The notes: a model not told the origin generated them from the letters alone. A stretch of DNA of 64,000 nt from Bryobacterales bacterium (GCA_003164035.1 PLRS01000112.1:1-64000); one strand, 5' to 3'; counted from the first letter of the stretch, positions 45,281 through 54,890 are shown. Numbers and translations are program-made.

Positions 45281-46058
45281 TGCCGTTCCCTCCAATCACG
45301 GTATGGTCACCGTGCCATCGCGCGTCGCTAGCGCATTGCCCTCCGTATCGCGCACCAGCCGCCCCGGCAATCGCCTCCGCAATCTGCTGCGTCTGCACCC
45401 CCGGACATTGCAACGTCCGCCGCACCAGTGCCTGCCATGCCTGCTGATCGCCTTGGTTCAGAATCAAGTCCGCGAGGTAGTAGCTAACATCGGGACACGG
45501 CGCTCCACCGTGCGTAACCGTCATTTGGTTGCTCAGCTTTTGCACCGCGCCCTCGAGCTTCTCCCGATCGCTGGTGAACTCCTGCGTCACCCGGCCTGAA
45601 ACCGTGTAGATTGCCGCGCGATCCCCAGCAGCCAGTCCGCGCCGTATCTGGCGGGATGCCGCATCTCGAACGGGGGCCATGTCGGCGAATTCGGTATCCA
45701 GGTCATCGAACAAGTAGATGAGGTAGCGCTCCGGGCTCCCTCCCGCGGCAGCCATATCGGCCGGCCCCGAATCGGCCGCCCTCGCAACCGTTACCGTCCG
45801 GCCTTCAGTCGCGGCCCTGGCGCGGCTCACCGCCGAGAAGCTGGTAATCGTCTGCCGCTTTCCCCTGTCGAACAACTGAAAAGCGTCCTTTGTCAGGTTG
45901 CCGACCGGACTTCCCTCCGAATCGCGCACCACAACCGGCACCAGCACAAGATCGACCTTGCTCTGAAAAGTCGGAACCTCGGGCTGCTGCGCGCCTGCCG
46001 AATCCGGTGACAGAGCCGCGGCGTAGCAAAGGACGGCAAGCAACCAGGCGGGGCTCAC
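45213..46058 (-). pseudogene. Truncated acidobacterial VWFA-related gene
   Basis: GTG start at 46058 with GGAGA upstream and a TATAAT nearby. Signal peptide (about 1-23), then the typical opening of the acidobacterial VWFA-related family: FQSKVDLVLVPVVVRDSEG, NLTKDAFQLFDRGKRQTI, RYLIYLFDDLDTEFADM, CPDVSYYLADLILNQGD. After about residue 230 the frame turns into unrelated sequence (ARWHGDHTVIGGNGSG) and ends inside a dispersed repeat, so the second half of the VWFA domain (normally PGxRxIVLVSPGF) is missing. The neighbouring frame reads GRLVRDTEGNALATRDGTV before a stop. Probably a decayed gene; product, if made, would be a partial secreted domain. Confidence 0.75.
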
Positions 46059-46107
46059 GCAAGGGTCTCCAACCCACAGCGGGTGTCGAATCGATTATAG
46101 CCGGGTC

Positions 46108-48600
46108 TCACTCATAGCGCAGCGCTTCGGTCGGATCCACCCGCGTGGCGCGGCGTGCCGGAAGGTACCCGGAGACGGCCCCGACCGCGGCCATCCCCAG
46201 CGCGGCCATCGCGATCACCAGCGGATCGTGCGGCTCCACGCCGTAGAGTTGGCTGGCGAGCAGGCGGGTGACCAGCAGCGCCGCGGGCAGCCCGATCGCC
46301 ACGCCCACACCCACCAACAGCAGCACCTCCCGCACCACCAGCCACACCACATTGCGCGCCGAGGCGCCCAGCGCCATGCGAATCCCGATCTCGCGCGTGC
46401 GGCGCGCCACCAGAAACGCCATCACGCCGTAGAGCCCCACCGCCGCCAGTACCGTTGCCAGCACGCCGAACGCGGTCGAAAGCGTGGCTGCCAGCCGCTC
46501 CACCGCCAGCGAATCGTCTTTCTGTTTTTCCACGGTTTTCATCTGGTAGACGGGCAGATTCGGATCGAGCTTGTGCACCGCGGCACGTAGCGCCGGAAAC
46601 ATCTGTTCCGGAGCGAGGGTAGTGCGGACGTAACCCGTCATCATGTGGGCGGTGTGCTGCAGGTACGGGAAATATACCTCGCGCGGGATCGGCTCCTTCA
46701 TGGTCATGTACTTGGTGTCGCGCACCACGCCGACGATCTCGATATCGGTCTTGGTCCCCGGATCGGTACCGCCCCCGATGTGATGCCCCACCGGGTTCGA
46801 CGCGCCGAAGTAGTAGCGCGCGAATTTCTCGTTCACTACCGCAACCGGCGCCGCGCCCTTGGCATCGCTCTCGCGAAAATCCCGGCCGCTGTAAATGGGA
46901 ATGCGGAGGGTTTCGAAATAGCCCGGCGAAACATAGTTCACCCACGACGTCATATCTTCGCCCGGCTTGGTCGCGTGGCCTTCCACGGTGAAACCGCTAT
47001 CCCAATCGTCCCAGGTCAGCGGAGGCACCTGGCACAGCGCCGCCGATTGCGCCGCGGGCAGCGCCGCCAGATCGTGCGCCAACCGTTTGTAAAAAAGCCC
47101 GGACTGCTCGTCCTTGTAGCCGTTCAGGGTCGGGTCGACGGAAAACGAGAGCAGGTTGGCGACTTCGAATCCCGGGCTGAGCTGCTTGAGGTTGCGCAGG
47201 CTCGTCCCGAAAAGTCCGGCCGCGATCAGCAGCAGCAGCGAGAGGCTCACCTGCGCCACCACCAGCAGCTTGCGCCAGCGCGCCTGGCCGCCGCCGACCA
47301 CCGCCCCGGCCTGATCCTTCAGCACCGGCGCGATATCCGAACCGGTCGCCTGCAGCGCCGGCGCCAGCCCGAAAATCGCGGCGGTAACCGCGGAGATCGC
47401 CATGTTGTACCAGAAGATGCGCAGGTTGGGGTCGAGGGTGAATTTCATGGGGGGCTCCATATCGGGCATGATATGGACGAGCAGCCGCATGGTCAATGGC
47501 GAGATCAGGAAACCGGCCAATCCGCCGGCCAGCGCCAGGATCAGGCTTTCCAGCATGAGGTGGCGCACGATGCGCGCGCGGCTGGCCCCCAGCGCCAGCC
47601 GTAGCGCGATCTCCTTCCGCCGCGCCGCCGAGCGCGCAATGATCAGGTTGGCCACGTTGGCGCACGCGATCAGCAGCACCAGCCAGACCATGGCGCCCAT
47701 GGCCAGCACCGGCGCTTCCAGGAACATGCGCGGAATGTTATTGCCCCCGCCGCCCGGAGACACGTCAAGGGTCATTTTGAGGAATTGCTGCCGGGCGTAG
47801 ACCGAGGCGTGAGCGAACTCGGCCTGGCGCACTTCCATTTCGAGTATGTTGTGGAAAATGGGCGCAAGCGAGGCTTTCGCCTGGCGGAGTGTCACCCCTG
47901 GCTTCAGGCGCCCGAAAACCTGCACCCAGCGCAGGCGGCGATTTTCCAGCGGACGCTCCTGGTGCGTCAGGTCCGGCGCCATCACGATGGGCACGTAGAT
48001 CTGGGCGGGGAACATCGCCTCCGTGCCTTCAAAGCCGCGCGGCGCGATGCCAACGATGGTCAGTTGGTGGTCGTTCACCAGCATCGTCTTGCCCAGAACG
48101 CCCGGATCGCCGCCTAAACGCGACTGCCAGTAGTCGTAACCCAGAACGGCGAAAGGCGAGCCGCTGGCGGCGCGGTCGTCGTCGGGCGTGAACAGGCGGC
48201 CCATGGCGGGCTCGAGACCGAGCACGGGGAAGTACGTTCCGCTGACGAGCTCGGCTGCGATGCGTTCGTTGTGCCCGCCGAAGCTCACGCTAGCCGCCGC
48301 CAGGGATCGCGCCAGCATCCCGTCGAACACCTGGTTTTGATTCCGAAAATCCACGTAAATAGGATAAGAGAGCGAGTTTAAACCGGTGTTGGAACCGTAG
48401 TGCTGGCCCACCTCCTTGAGTTGCGCCAGGGCCGAAGGGTCGCGCACCGGCATCAGGCCAAGCAGCACCTGGTCGAGCATGGTGAACACCCCGGTATTGG
48501 CGCCGATTCCCAGCGCCAGCGAGAATACCGCGACAGCCGCGAAAACCGGCGCCTTCGCCAGCTAGCGGAAGGCGTAGCGTAAATCGTCGGGAAGGCTCAT
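46108..48600 (-). pseudogene. ADOP-type ABC permease with in-frame nonsense codon 13
   Basis: The rest of the gene is a standard ADOP (two MacB/FtsX halves; LGLEPAMGRLFTPDDD, VLLIACANVANLIIARSA, final RRATRVDPTEALRYE). From the ATG at 48600, which has GGGAG 7 nt upstream, the frame reads MSLPDDLRYAFR, then TAG at 48564-48562, then LAKAPVFAAVAVFSLALGIG. The family has Gln (CAG) at that point, so a single C-to-T change explains it. The remaining 793 codons from ATG 48489 would lack the first TM helix. No PadR gene precedes it. Inactive, or rescued by suppression or reinitiation, or a sequencing error. Confidence 0.85.
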
Positions 48601-48710
48601 GGCAACTCCCAGAGGCTACAACCCCATACGCGCCTGACGGCGGGGTTGTTCCACGTATCCTGTCGCAGGGACGTCACCCCACCCATAGGCTTCGCGGCCG
48701 CTCGCCGTGG

Positions 48711-48738
48711 GGCGGACCATCGTTTTTTGTGGTCTGCC
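48711..48738. repeat. REP-like hairpin (family B), intergenic copy
   Basis: Stem GGCGGACCA / TGGTCTGCC with the loop TCGTTTTTTG. The flanks extend the match (GTGGGGC...). Homologous to the copy inside the GT41 gene at 56831-56858. Confidence 0.8.
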
Positions 48739-48758
48739 CTACACTCGGGACTCTCTCA

Positions 48759-50114
48759 TCATCCCGCCTGCGGCAGCAAAACGATCAGCTCCATTTGCGG
48801 GTTGGGAAGGTCGGCCGGCACGTAGGCCGCCAGATTCCGGGCCCGCTGGATGGCTTCCCAGCACACTCCCGACTGGTTCACGCTGAAGTACTGATAATTC
48901 AGCTTGATGGGAATCGCGCTGGGCGGCGACGGGACATACGTCAAGGTCAGGCCGGGGAGCGCATTGCGCACGATGTGCTCGATATGGCTGGCCGAGCACA
49001 CCTTCACCAGCGCCGGCACGCGCGTCACGATTTCCGCTTCCCGCGTTTCGGCGCCGACCGCCAGGTACATGCGGGTGTTGTTCAGGTACTTGTCCTGATC
49101 GATGGCGGTGGCGTAAATCGCCGGCTTCACCATGTTGAGGGGCAAGGCGACCACGTTGGTCGGGACCACGGTTTCGAGCAGCGCGCGCAGCTTTTCGTCG
49201 AGCTCGGTGAAGCAGCCTCCCAGCTCGTCGTGGTCGTAGACGGGCAGGTCCCTGGGGTGGATTTTGGTCGAAAAGGTGGTCAGCGCTCCGGCCAGTTCGA
49301 GCATGGCGGCGTATAGCGTCTCGGGATGGCCTCCGCGGGTTTCGAACAGGTGCCGGAAAACCGGGTAGGCGGAGTTGACCGTGTAGAGCAGCCAGAAATT
49401 GGCGATATCGGCGGCGGTGAAATCCGCCAGGCTCTGGTTCTTCTGGCGGCGCATGCCGGAGATGGCGCTGGAGCGCGTAGTGAGCAGTTCCACCAGGCGG
49501 CGGGCGATGGCCACTAGATATTCGCTGGCGTTCAGGTCGAGCAGCGGCGGGACGAATCGCGAATCGAGCTGGAACAAACCGGCCGGGGTTCGAACCACGC
49601 GGGCCACGCGAAGGGTGGAGTAGCCGTCGCGCGCCTCGCCTTCGGCCAGCAAACGCAGATTCTTGCGCGCGACCGAAACCGGACGTTCGGCCAGACCGGT
49701 GTTTTCATCGCGGAACAGTTCGATTTCGGCCCGGTAGCGGGCGCCGCCCTCGCGCGCCGAAGTGGCCACGTTCAAGCCGCGCTCGCGATAATCCGGCACG
49801 GCCAGGTAAAGATCAAGCGAGGTCTGGTCCGGCTCGAAACATTCGGCCAGTTGTTTGAGCGGCGGGGCGGCATCGGAAGCCGGAATGTCGAACAGCAGCC
49901 CGTCCGCGAAAATTCCCGACGCGCTGGCGATGCCGAAAGCCCCCGCGCCCAAAGGCTCCTGCGCGATCGTCAGCGAACGGAACCCCCAGGGCCGAAAAGC
50001 CAGGTTGTCGAGCTGAAACTGCAGCAGGTTTTCGTGAAAGCGGTCCTGAAGTTGCAAGTGCTGCGGGCTGAGAAACGTGCCCTTGCTCCAGATCACCGGT
50101 TGGAGTCGCTTCAT
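48759..50114 (-). CDS. T6SS baseplate adaptor TssK (copy 2)
   Basis: 451 aa from ATG 50114 (MKRLQPVIWSKGTFLSPQHL; a GTG/ATG start further upstream would add a non-family leader). Same architecture and length as copy 1; shared landmarks are RKNLRLLA, IANFWLLYTVNSAYPVFRHL, HPETLYAAMLELAG, LPVYDHDELGGCF and the C-terminal PNPQMELIVLL. The two are clearly diverged paralogues. It stands alone between an inactivated ADOP gene and a toxin-antitoxin pair, 5.6 kb from the tssKLM operon. It may form hetero-oligomers with copy 1 or serve another T6SS. Confidence 0.9.
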   Translation of the reverse strand: MKRLQPVIWSKGTFLSPQHLQLQDRFHENLLQFQLDNLAFRPWGFRSLTIAQEPLGAGAFGIASASGIFADGLLFDIPASDAAPPLKQLAECFEPDQTSLDLYLAVPDYRERGLNVATSAREGGARYRAEIELFRDENTGLAERPVSVARKNLRLLAEGEARDGYSTLRVARVVRTPAGLFQLDSRFVPPLLDLNASEYLVAIARRLVELLTTRSSAISGMRRQKNQSLADFTAADIANFWLLYTVNSAYPVFRHLFETRGGHPETLYAAMLELAGALTTFSTKIHPRDLPVYDHDELGGCFTELDEKLRALLETVVPTNVVALPLNMVKPAIYATAIDQDKYLNNTRMYLAVGAETREAEIVTRVPALVKVCSASHIEHIVRNALPGLTLTYVPSPPSAIPIKLNYQYFSVNQSGVCWEAIQRARNLAAYVPADLPNPQMELIVLLPQAG

Positions 50115-50195
50115 TTGCCCCCACAGTACCAGAACTGGAGGAAAGAGCCAAGCCGAGCACAAAAATGCACAAAATGCACAGTAGGGTCCGCTTCC

Positions 50196-50483
50196 CTACA
50201 CCAGTTCGATGCGAAGGTCGCGGCCGATGGCGCGTGCCGCGCGCGTCAGGGTTTGCAGCGTCACCGAGGCGTTGCCTGGATCGAGAAGACGATCGAGCGC
50301 CGCGCGGCTTGTGTTCATGCGGCGCGCCATCTCTACCTTGCTGATCTTGTTCTTCTCCATCGCCTGCTGAACCTGCCAGGCCAGCGTTTCTTTCAGCACG
50401 ACCGCGCGGGTCTCTTCGAGGATGCCTTCCTCCTTCAGGAAGTCCTCCAGTGACGAGCCGATGTGCTTGTTGCGCTTTTTCAT
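50196..50483 (-). CDS. XRE-family antitoxin (HigA-like)
   Basis: 95 aa. N-terminal helical part (HIGSSLEDFLKEEGILEETR), then an HTH about 45-90 (ISKVEMARRMNTSRAALDRL, LQTLTRAARAIGRDL). It overlaps the stop of the toxin gene by 4 nt (ATGA), toxin-first order as in higBA. Paralogue of 54891-55169. Expected to neutralise the toxin and repress the operon. Confidence 0.88.
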   Translation of the reverse strand: MKKRNKHIGSSLEDFLKEEGILEETRAVVLKETLAWQVQQAMEKNKISKVEMARRMNTSRAALDRLLDPGNASVTLQTLTRAARAIGRDLRIELV

Positions 50484-50809
50484 CCCGTAACCTCCCTCAT
50501 CCTCCGTTTCGCCAGGGCCAAGTCGTCCGCGGGCGTTTTCTGCGTTTTCTTGATGAACCCGTGCAGCACGACGAGCGTCTGGTCATGGAAGCACAGAATG
50601 AGCCGGGCTATCCGCTGGCTCGGAAGCGACGAGCGGACTTCCCAAAGACCATGTTCAAGGCTTCCCACCAATGGCCTCCCGATCGGCCAGCCGAACTGCA
50701 CCCGCATGAGGTCGAGCCCGATAGCGCGCCGGTCGTCCTTGTCGAGGCTGCGCAGCCACTCGAGCACAGGTGCCCCACCCGCTTCCGTCCGGTAAAACCA
50801 GACCGGCAT
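50480..50809 (-). CDS. HigB/Gp49-like mRNA-interferase toxin
   Basis: 109 aa RelE-superfamily toxin, Gp49/HigB type: VWFYRTEAGGAPVLEWLRSL, GLWEVRSSLPSQRIARLILCF, HGFIKKTQKTPADDLALAKRR. Cuts mRNA, probably on the ribosome, by family inference. Intact, with GGAG directly upstream of the ATG. The antitoxin start overlaps its stop. A frameshifted paralogue lies at 55166-55524. Confidence 0.87.
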   Translation of the reverse strand: MPVWFYRTEAGGAPVLEWLRSLDKDDRRAIGLDLMRVQFGWPIGRPLVGSLEHGLWEVRSSLPSQRIARLILCFHDQTLVVLHGFIKKTQKTPADDLALAKRRMREVTG

Positions 50810-50847
50810 CTCCGGGCTCTGTTCGTCCCGCCTCAGAATTCCAGTAT

Positions 50848-50863
50848 GTACCGAAAGTGGTAC
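50848..50863. promoter_or_regulatory. Candidate HigA operator upstream of the toxin gene
   Basis: Inverted repeat GTACC-N6-GGTAC about 40 nt upstream of the toxin start, continuing into ACAGTGT. The paralogous locus has GTACAGTGTAC at 55533-55543. Shared GTACAGTGT core suggests a common operator. Confidence 0.5.
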
Positions 50864-50930
50864 AGTGTCCAGTAGTGTTTCGGCTTCCGGTATGGTTGAG
50901 GGTACCGGGGAGGTGCGTCTTGCTTCCCTT

Positions 50931-51390
50931 AAACCTGGGGACAGCTTGGCGCGAGTTTCCAGGAAACACGCGGGCTGTCCCCAGGTTTCCGGGCCGGCAT
51001 CTAGGCCGAGGTGCTCTAGCTAGGCTACAGTATCGAATGTGAAAGGACGCACGGGGACGCACGGGACAGTCTCGCACGGGGACGCACCGGGGGGGACGCA
51101 CGGGACAGTCTGAAGCGACGCCGACGTAAATTTCCATTTCGGGACACACGGCTCCGTCCCAGCAGTGATTTCATGCTCCGGCGTGCCGTTTTGAGCGATT
51201 GCCGACCACTGTCGGCCCGCGCCTGCCGCGATAATGCCTGCCCAAGCCCGTTGCGGCGCGCCCTTCTCCGCAAGAAAAGTCGGTTTCGCGGCCTCTGTTG
51301 CGCTGCCCCTGCGCCCAAGGGACCTGGCCGCCCTCAAAATAGAGCCCCACGGAGCAGAAATTCCGATTTGGGAGACACGGCTCCGTCCCC
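50931..51390. repeat. REP-like repeat cluster (50.81-51.51 kb is otherwise gene-free)
   Basis: 50931-50988 is an extended palindrome: outer arms AAACCTGGGGACAGC / GCTGTCCCCAGGTTT, inner arms GTTTCC-A-GGAAAC. 51045-51115 is a short tandem array of GGACGCACGG units ending in GGGACAGTCT, twice. 51143-51163 and 51370-51390 are two copies of GGGA(C/G)ACACGGCTCCGTCCC, in similar flanks (AAATT-CCATTT). No gene seen between the toxin gene and the transposase remnant. Confidence 0.78.
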
Positions 51391-51514
51391 CGCCTCGGAT
51401 TTCCATACCGCTCCATGGCCTTGCCGGGCATCGGGCATGGAAACGTCCCTTTACCTTGACAGCGCTTGCGACTTTGGCATGTCTCTAGTCCTAAGTCGTA
51501 CAAAGCAGTAACGT

Positions 51515-51823
51515 TATATAATACACGCCACTCGCGCCTGCCGGCCCCGCGGCACGATGCAGGTCGAGCACGAGTATTCTCGCTGCGGGGCCTGGACCTA
51601 CATTGCCGGTCTGGATGTTCACCACGCCAGGATCTTTGGCCACGGCGAAGAGCAAAACGGCATTCAGCCTTTTGACCGCCTGGTCGAGCAGGTCATGACA
51701 CGACCGCCATACAACGATGTGCGCCGCGTCTTCTGGATTGTCGACAACTGTTCGGCTCACCGCGGCTCCAGATCCGTGCAACGCTCTCAGCAAGCTGGAC
51801 ATTCCTCGGCAAAAATCGAGTAA
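51515..51823 (+). pseudogene. IS630-family transposase remnant
   Basis: The plus frame encodes a middle piece of a DDE transposase: EYSRCGAWTYIAGLDVHHAR, GIQPFDRLVEQVM, and RRVFWIVDNCSAHRGSRSVQ, where VDNxSxHRG carries the second catalytic Asp of IS630/Tc1-like enzymes. No N-terminal HTH, no first DDE Asp region with a start, and the sequence ends just after the motif. Both ends of the IS are missing. Confidence 0.8.
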
Positions 51824-52064
51824 CGACCCAGAAATACGTTAGCGTATTTCTGAAATGACCGACTAGCGTCGTCACAGGGCCGAGGCTAAGCGCCTGGTGT
51901 CGGCGGCGGTCCATTCTTGGCCGCCCAATTTCCCCTGATGGAGTGGGGGCTCCCGACGCTCCCGCGGAATAGTGGCGGCGCCCGGAAAGGTTCTTTTGTT
52001 CCGGTTATAATGGCAGTTCCACGGCCTGTATGCGTTGGGCCACTGTCCCAGCGGCGGAGGCATG

Positions 52065-52538
52065 ATGTCGTCAGAAGTCAAACGGAGAATCGCTGTCCCA
52101 CGGCTGATCGCTCACGCCTTGGCTGTGGTTTTCCTGACATCCCTCTTAGCGGTCGGCGGCAGGACTGCCGTGGTCGAGTTGCGCGATTCTATCGCGTTCT
52201 ACCAATCTCACCGCAGACCGATCCCTATCGGGATCGAGCGCGCGGCGGCTTACGTGCACAGCCAGGTTCCAGCGGATGCGCCCGTGCTGCTGGTGGTTAG
52301 CACTCCGGACGCATGGGATGACGGGCTATGGCAGCGTGCCCTATATCCCAACCCGATTTTTCTTTTGTACAAAAATGATCTCGGCACCCGGGAAGACCAC
52401 CAATTGCGCGCAAGGTACCTGGTTCGATTTGCGGTTTCGATTGGAGCCCCGCCACTCGATCCGGCGTTCCGCTGGCGCAGGCCGGTGCCCGGCTGGACAG
52501 GCCCGGGACAGGTTGCTTTCGGAGAGGTCGACGAGTGA
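52065..52538 (+). CDS. Hypothetical membrane-anchored protein upstream of the GT-C gene
   Basis: 157 aa. ATG at 52065 (or 52062) behind GGAGG; TATAAT at 52006-52011 is a likely -10. One N-terminal hydrophobic helix (about 14-32, LIAHALAVVFLTSLLAVGG), the rest soluble and probably periplasmic (ERAAAYVHSQVPADAPVLLVV, RALYPNPIFLLYKNDLG). It overlaps the next gene by 4 nt (GTGA), so the two probably act together. The soluble part resembles the extracytoplasmic domain of some GT-C proteins split off as a separate chain. Family not recognised. Confidence 0.75.
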   Translation: MSSEVKRRIAVPRLIAHALAVVFLTSLLAVGGRTAVVELRDSIAFYQSHRRPIPIGIERAAAYVHSQVPADAPVLLVVSTPDAWDDGLWQRALYPNPIFLLYKNDLGTREDHQLRARYLVRFAVSIGAPPLDPAFRWRRPVPGWTGPGQVAFGEVDE

Positions 52539-54472
52539 TCGAACTGGTATCCGAACATGTTGTTGTGTTGTTGCTCTGCTGGGCCATGGCGTGCCTCGGC
52601 GCCTTCGTGCTCCAGGAGCGCCCGGAGGGGTTGCTCGCCTGGAACCGCGCGTTCATGGTCGGACTGTCCGCAGCGTCTACGATCTTATTCCCGCTGAGTC
52701 TGTTTTTTTTGCACACCGCATTAGTGGCAGTCTTGATCATCCTGGCCGCGGCCGCAGCCTATTGGCTGGTCCACTCCAGAGTTGTTCTCACGGGTGGCGC
52801 TTCAGCCTTTTCGCACCCTGGCTATGACGTCCCGGAACGTGTGATGCTGTTACTGATTGTCTTCTGCGCACTCGTGTTTGGAGTAATTAACGCCTGTCTC
52901 CCTCTGGGCTGGGATGCATTTCAGGTCTGGGCCACGAAGGGACTGGTGCTCTACCACCAAGGCGCGCTCACACCGGAACTTTGGCCCCCGTCACCAAACA
53001 CCAACATAACCCGCTTCGTCCAATACCCCCCCATGGTATCTCTCTTCACGGCTTTGCTTGCGCTGGTTCGCGGGGTATTCAGTTGGACCGGGACGAAGCC
53101 GCTCTTCTTCGCCTTTTACGTCTCTATGCTGCTGTCGATATTCGATGCCGGCCGGCGGCTTTTGACACGGAGACTGGCGCTCGCTGCCGCGCTGATTTCC
53201 GCACTGGTTCCCTTCCAATTTGGCGTCACGGCGGCGGGCGGGTACGCGGACATGCCCCTGGCGGCGGTGCTCGTCGCCGCGATTGGCGCCATCTTTAGCG
53301 CTGAAAAGAACCGGGACATTCTTCATTCCCCCCTGGTTTGGATGTGGTCCGGTGTACTGATGGTGAAGAATGAAGGTTTACTGCTGTTCCTGATCGCCGG
53401 GGTTGTCGGGACGATCGCGCTCGGGCGGCGTGTTTGGTCGTTCTGGAAGCCGGCAGTGGGCCTGTGCGTGGTTCTTGCGCTGCGCATCGCTTACGTCCGG
53501 TGGACCAATGTCGTGGATATCGAGTACGGGTACGACCTCGCGCGGGCGTACCACCGTTTGGCGCAGTTTCCGGGCGCCGTTGGTCCTTGGATCCTGCGTT
53601 GGGATGATTGGGCATTATTCTGGCCGGCCACGCTGTTAGCCTGCATGATCCTTCTGGTGGCCGGCCGTACTGTGGAACGGGCTCTCGCGGCAGGACTGTC
53701 GCTTGGTGTTGCGGTTTATACGGGACTGTACCTCTTTACAAACTGGGATATGGTGCTCGCCACTGCTACCTCTTATTCACGAACCCTGCAGCAATTGGTT
53801 CCAGTGGGGAGCTTGACCTTGGCTGCGGCCTATGGCTGCCTGACCGGAACCCCTCACCGCGATGCTGGCGCCAGCGCGGGCCGAAGGGACGAACTCGTCG
53901 GCATGAAACCAGAGGACGACACCGCCGCACTGGCCGCTAACGAGGCGCACACCCCGAGTTTCACTCTTTCCTCGCGAACTCTCGTTGTGATCGGCGGTAT
54001 TTTCACCATGGGCCTTCTAGGTCTAGGTGTATACGCCTTCCGGGAGACCACCCCACGGGTCCTCGAGACACCGGTTGCCGGCTCCGCGGCTTCGGCGAAA
54101 CTGACCATACCAGCCGGCCAGGCGGTGGTCGGATACCTGGACCAGGTGAATGGCCAACCTGTCATACAGGGGGAACAGGGCGGTCAGATTCACGTTTCCG
54201 GCTGGGCGGGTTGCGGCAATACGGCCTCGCCGCTGCAAAGAGTCGAAATTCTCGTGGATAACCAAGTCAAGGCAACAGCGGCCTTATCAGTGGCCCGCCC
54301 CGATGTCGCGGCTGCCTTTGACCGACCGGATTTCGAAGATAGCGGCTGGACCGCTTCTTTTGAGGGGAAGCAATTCACCCTGGGTATTCATGCGATTATA
54401 GCTCGCGCGATATGCGCTCAGGGCGAGAGTGGTATCCTACCGCCCTTTCAGCTAGCTATAACCAACCACTGA
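52535..54472 (+). CDS. Multi-pass membrane protein, GT-C-like glycosyltransferase with Ig-like tail
   Basis: 645 aa, GTG start overlapping the previous stop. About 11-12 TM helices in residues 5-440. The first big periplasmic loop (LPLGWDAFQVWATKGLVLYH) with Asp and Trp/Lys fits the GT-C superfamily that transfers sugars from polyprenyl carriers. The C-terminal ~120 residues (AGCGNTASPLQRVEILVDNQ, ALSVARPDVAAAF) form a Big/Ig-like domain on the outside, past a TM at about 480-502. Its 3' end overlaps the convergent hicB gene by 21 nt. Likely acts in surface glycan assembly; acceptor unknown. Confidence 0.75.
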   Translation: MIELVSEHVVVLLLCWAMACLGAFVLQERPEGLLAWNRAFMVGLSAASTILFPLSLFFLHTALVAVLIILAAAAAYWLVHSRVVLTGGASAFSHPGYDVPERVMLLLIVFCALVFGVINACLPLGWDAFQVWATKGLVLYHQGALTPELWPPSPNTNITRFVQYPPMVSLFTALLALVRGVFSWTGTKPLFFAFYVSMLLSIFDAGRRLLTRRLALAAALISALVPFQFGVTAAGGYADMPLAAVLVAAIGAIFSAEKNRDILHSPLVWMWSGVLMVKNEGLLLFLIAGVVGTIALGRRVWSFWKPAVGLCVVLALRIAYVRWTNVVDIEYGYDLARAYHRLAQFPGAVGPWILRWDDWALFWPATLLACMILLVAGRTVERALAAGLSLGVAVYTGLYLFTNWDMVLATATSYSRTLQQLVPVGSLTLAAAYGCLTGTPHRDAGASAGRRDELVGMKPEDDTAALAANEAHTPSFTLSSRTLVVIGGIFTMGLLGLGVYAFRETTPRVLETPVAGSAASAKLTIPAGQAVVGYLDQVNGQPVIQGEQGGQIHVSGWAGCGNTASPLQRVEILVDNQVKATAALSVARPDVAAAFDRPDFEDSGWTASFEGKQFTLGIHAIIARAICAQGESGILPPFQLAITNH

Positions 54473-54832
54473 GGTAACCATATAAGCCGAGCGCGTCATT
54501 CCTTCCTTCTTTGCGCGCCGGTCGATCTCCGCCATTTGGCTCTTGCGCGCCGTGAGGTTAAACCGCCCCACCTTCTCCGCGACAACTACGCTCACCAGAA
54601 ATGCGACCGCACCCTCCATGGCGGGATCGTCCGCCAGAGCGTCGAGGGTCGAAGCCTCCGGGACCGCCTCTCCGTCCTCCATCATCCCCTCGATATGCAG
54701 GCTCAACGCCTCGACCGCCATCCGGCGCGCTTCGTCGAGCATCTTGCCAGCCGTCACACAGCCTGGAAAATCGGGGAAGCTTACGCCGAAATCCGACTTC
54801 TGGTCTTGATGAAGATATGCAATGTACTCCAT
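54452..54832 (-). CDS. HicB-like antitoxin without an adjacent HicA
   Basis: 126 aa. N-terminal partial RNase-H-like HicB fold (YIAYLHQDQKSDFGVSFPDF, then PGCVTAGKMLDEARRMAVEA, LSLHIEGMMEDGEAVP) and a C-terminal ribbon-helix-helix-like part (FNLTARKSQMAEIDRRAKKE). No hicA-sized gene is present on either side: upstream is 58 nt of spacer before another antitoxin gene and downstream is the convergent membrane gene. A solitary HicB could be a relic or a stand-alone regulator. Confidence 0.85.
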   Translation of the reverse strand: MEYIAYLHQDQKSDFGVSFPDFPGCVTAGKMLDEARRMAVEALSLHIEGMMEDGEAVPEASTLDALADDPAMEGAVAFLVSVVVAEKVGRFNLTARKSQMAEIDRRAKKEGMTRSAYMVTSVVGYS

Positions 54833-54890
54833 GGTTGCGCTCCGTTGTAGCGCCGGGGGCCGTATGCCGGCCGTATGCCCGCCCTCCCCC

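Noticed and set aside
54833-54890. hicA gene beside hicB
   Set aside because: Only 58 nt is available, and no open frame of HicA size or its conserved His motif is present.
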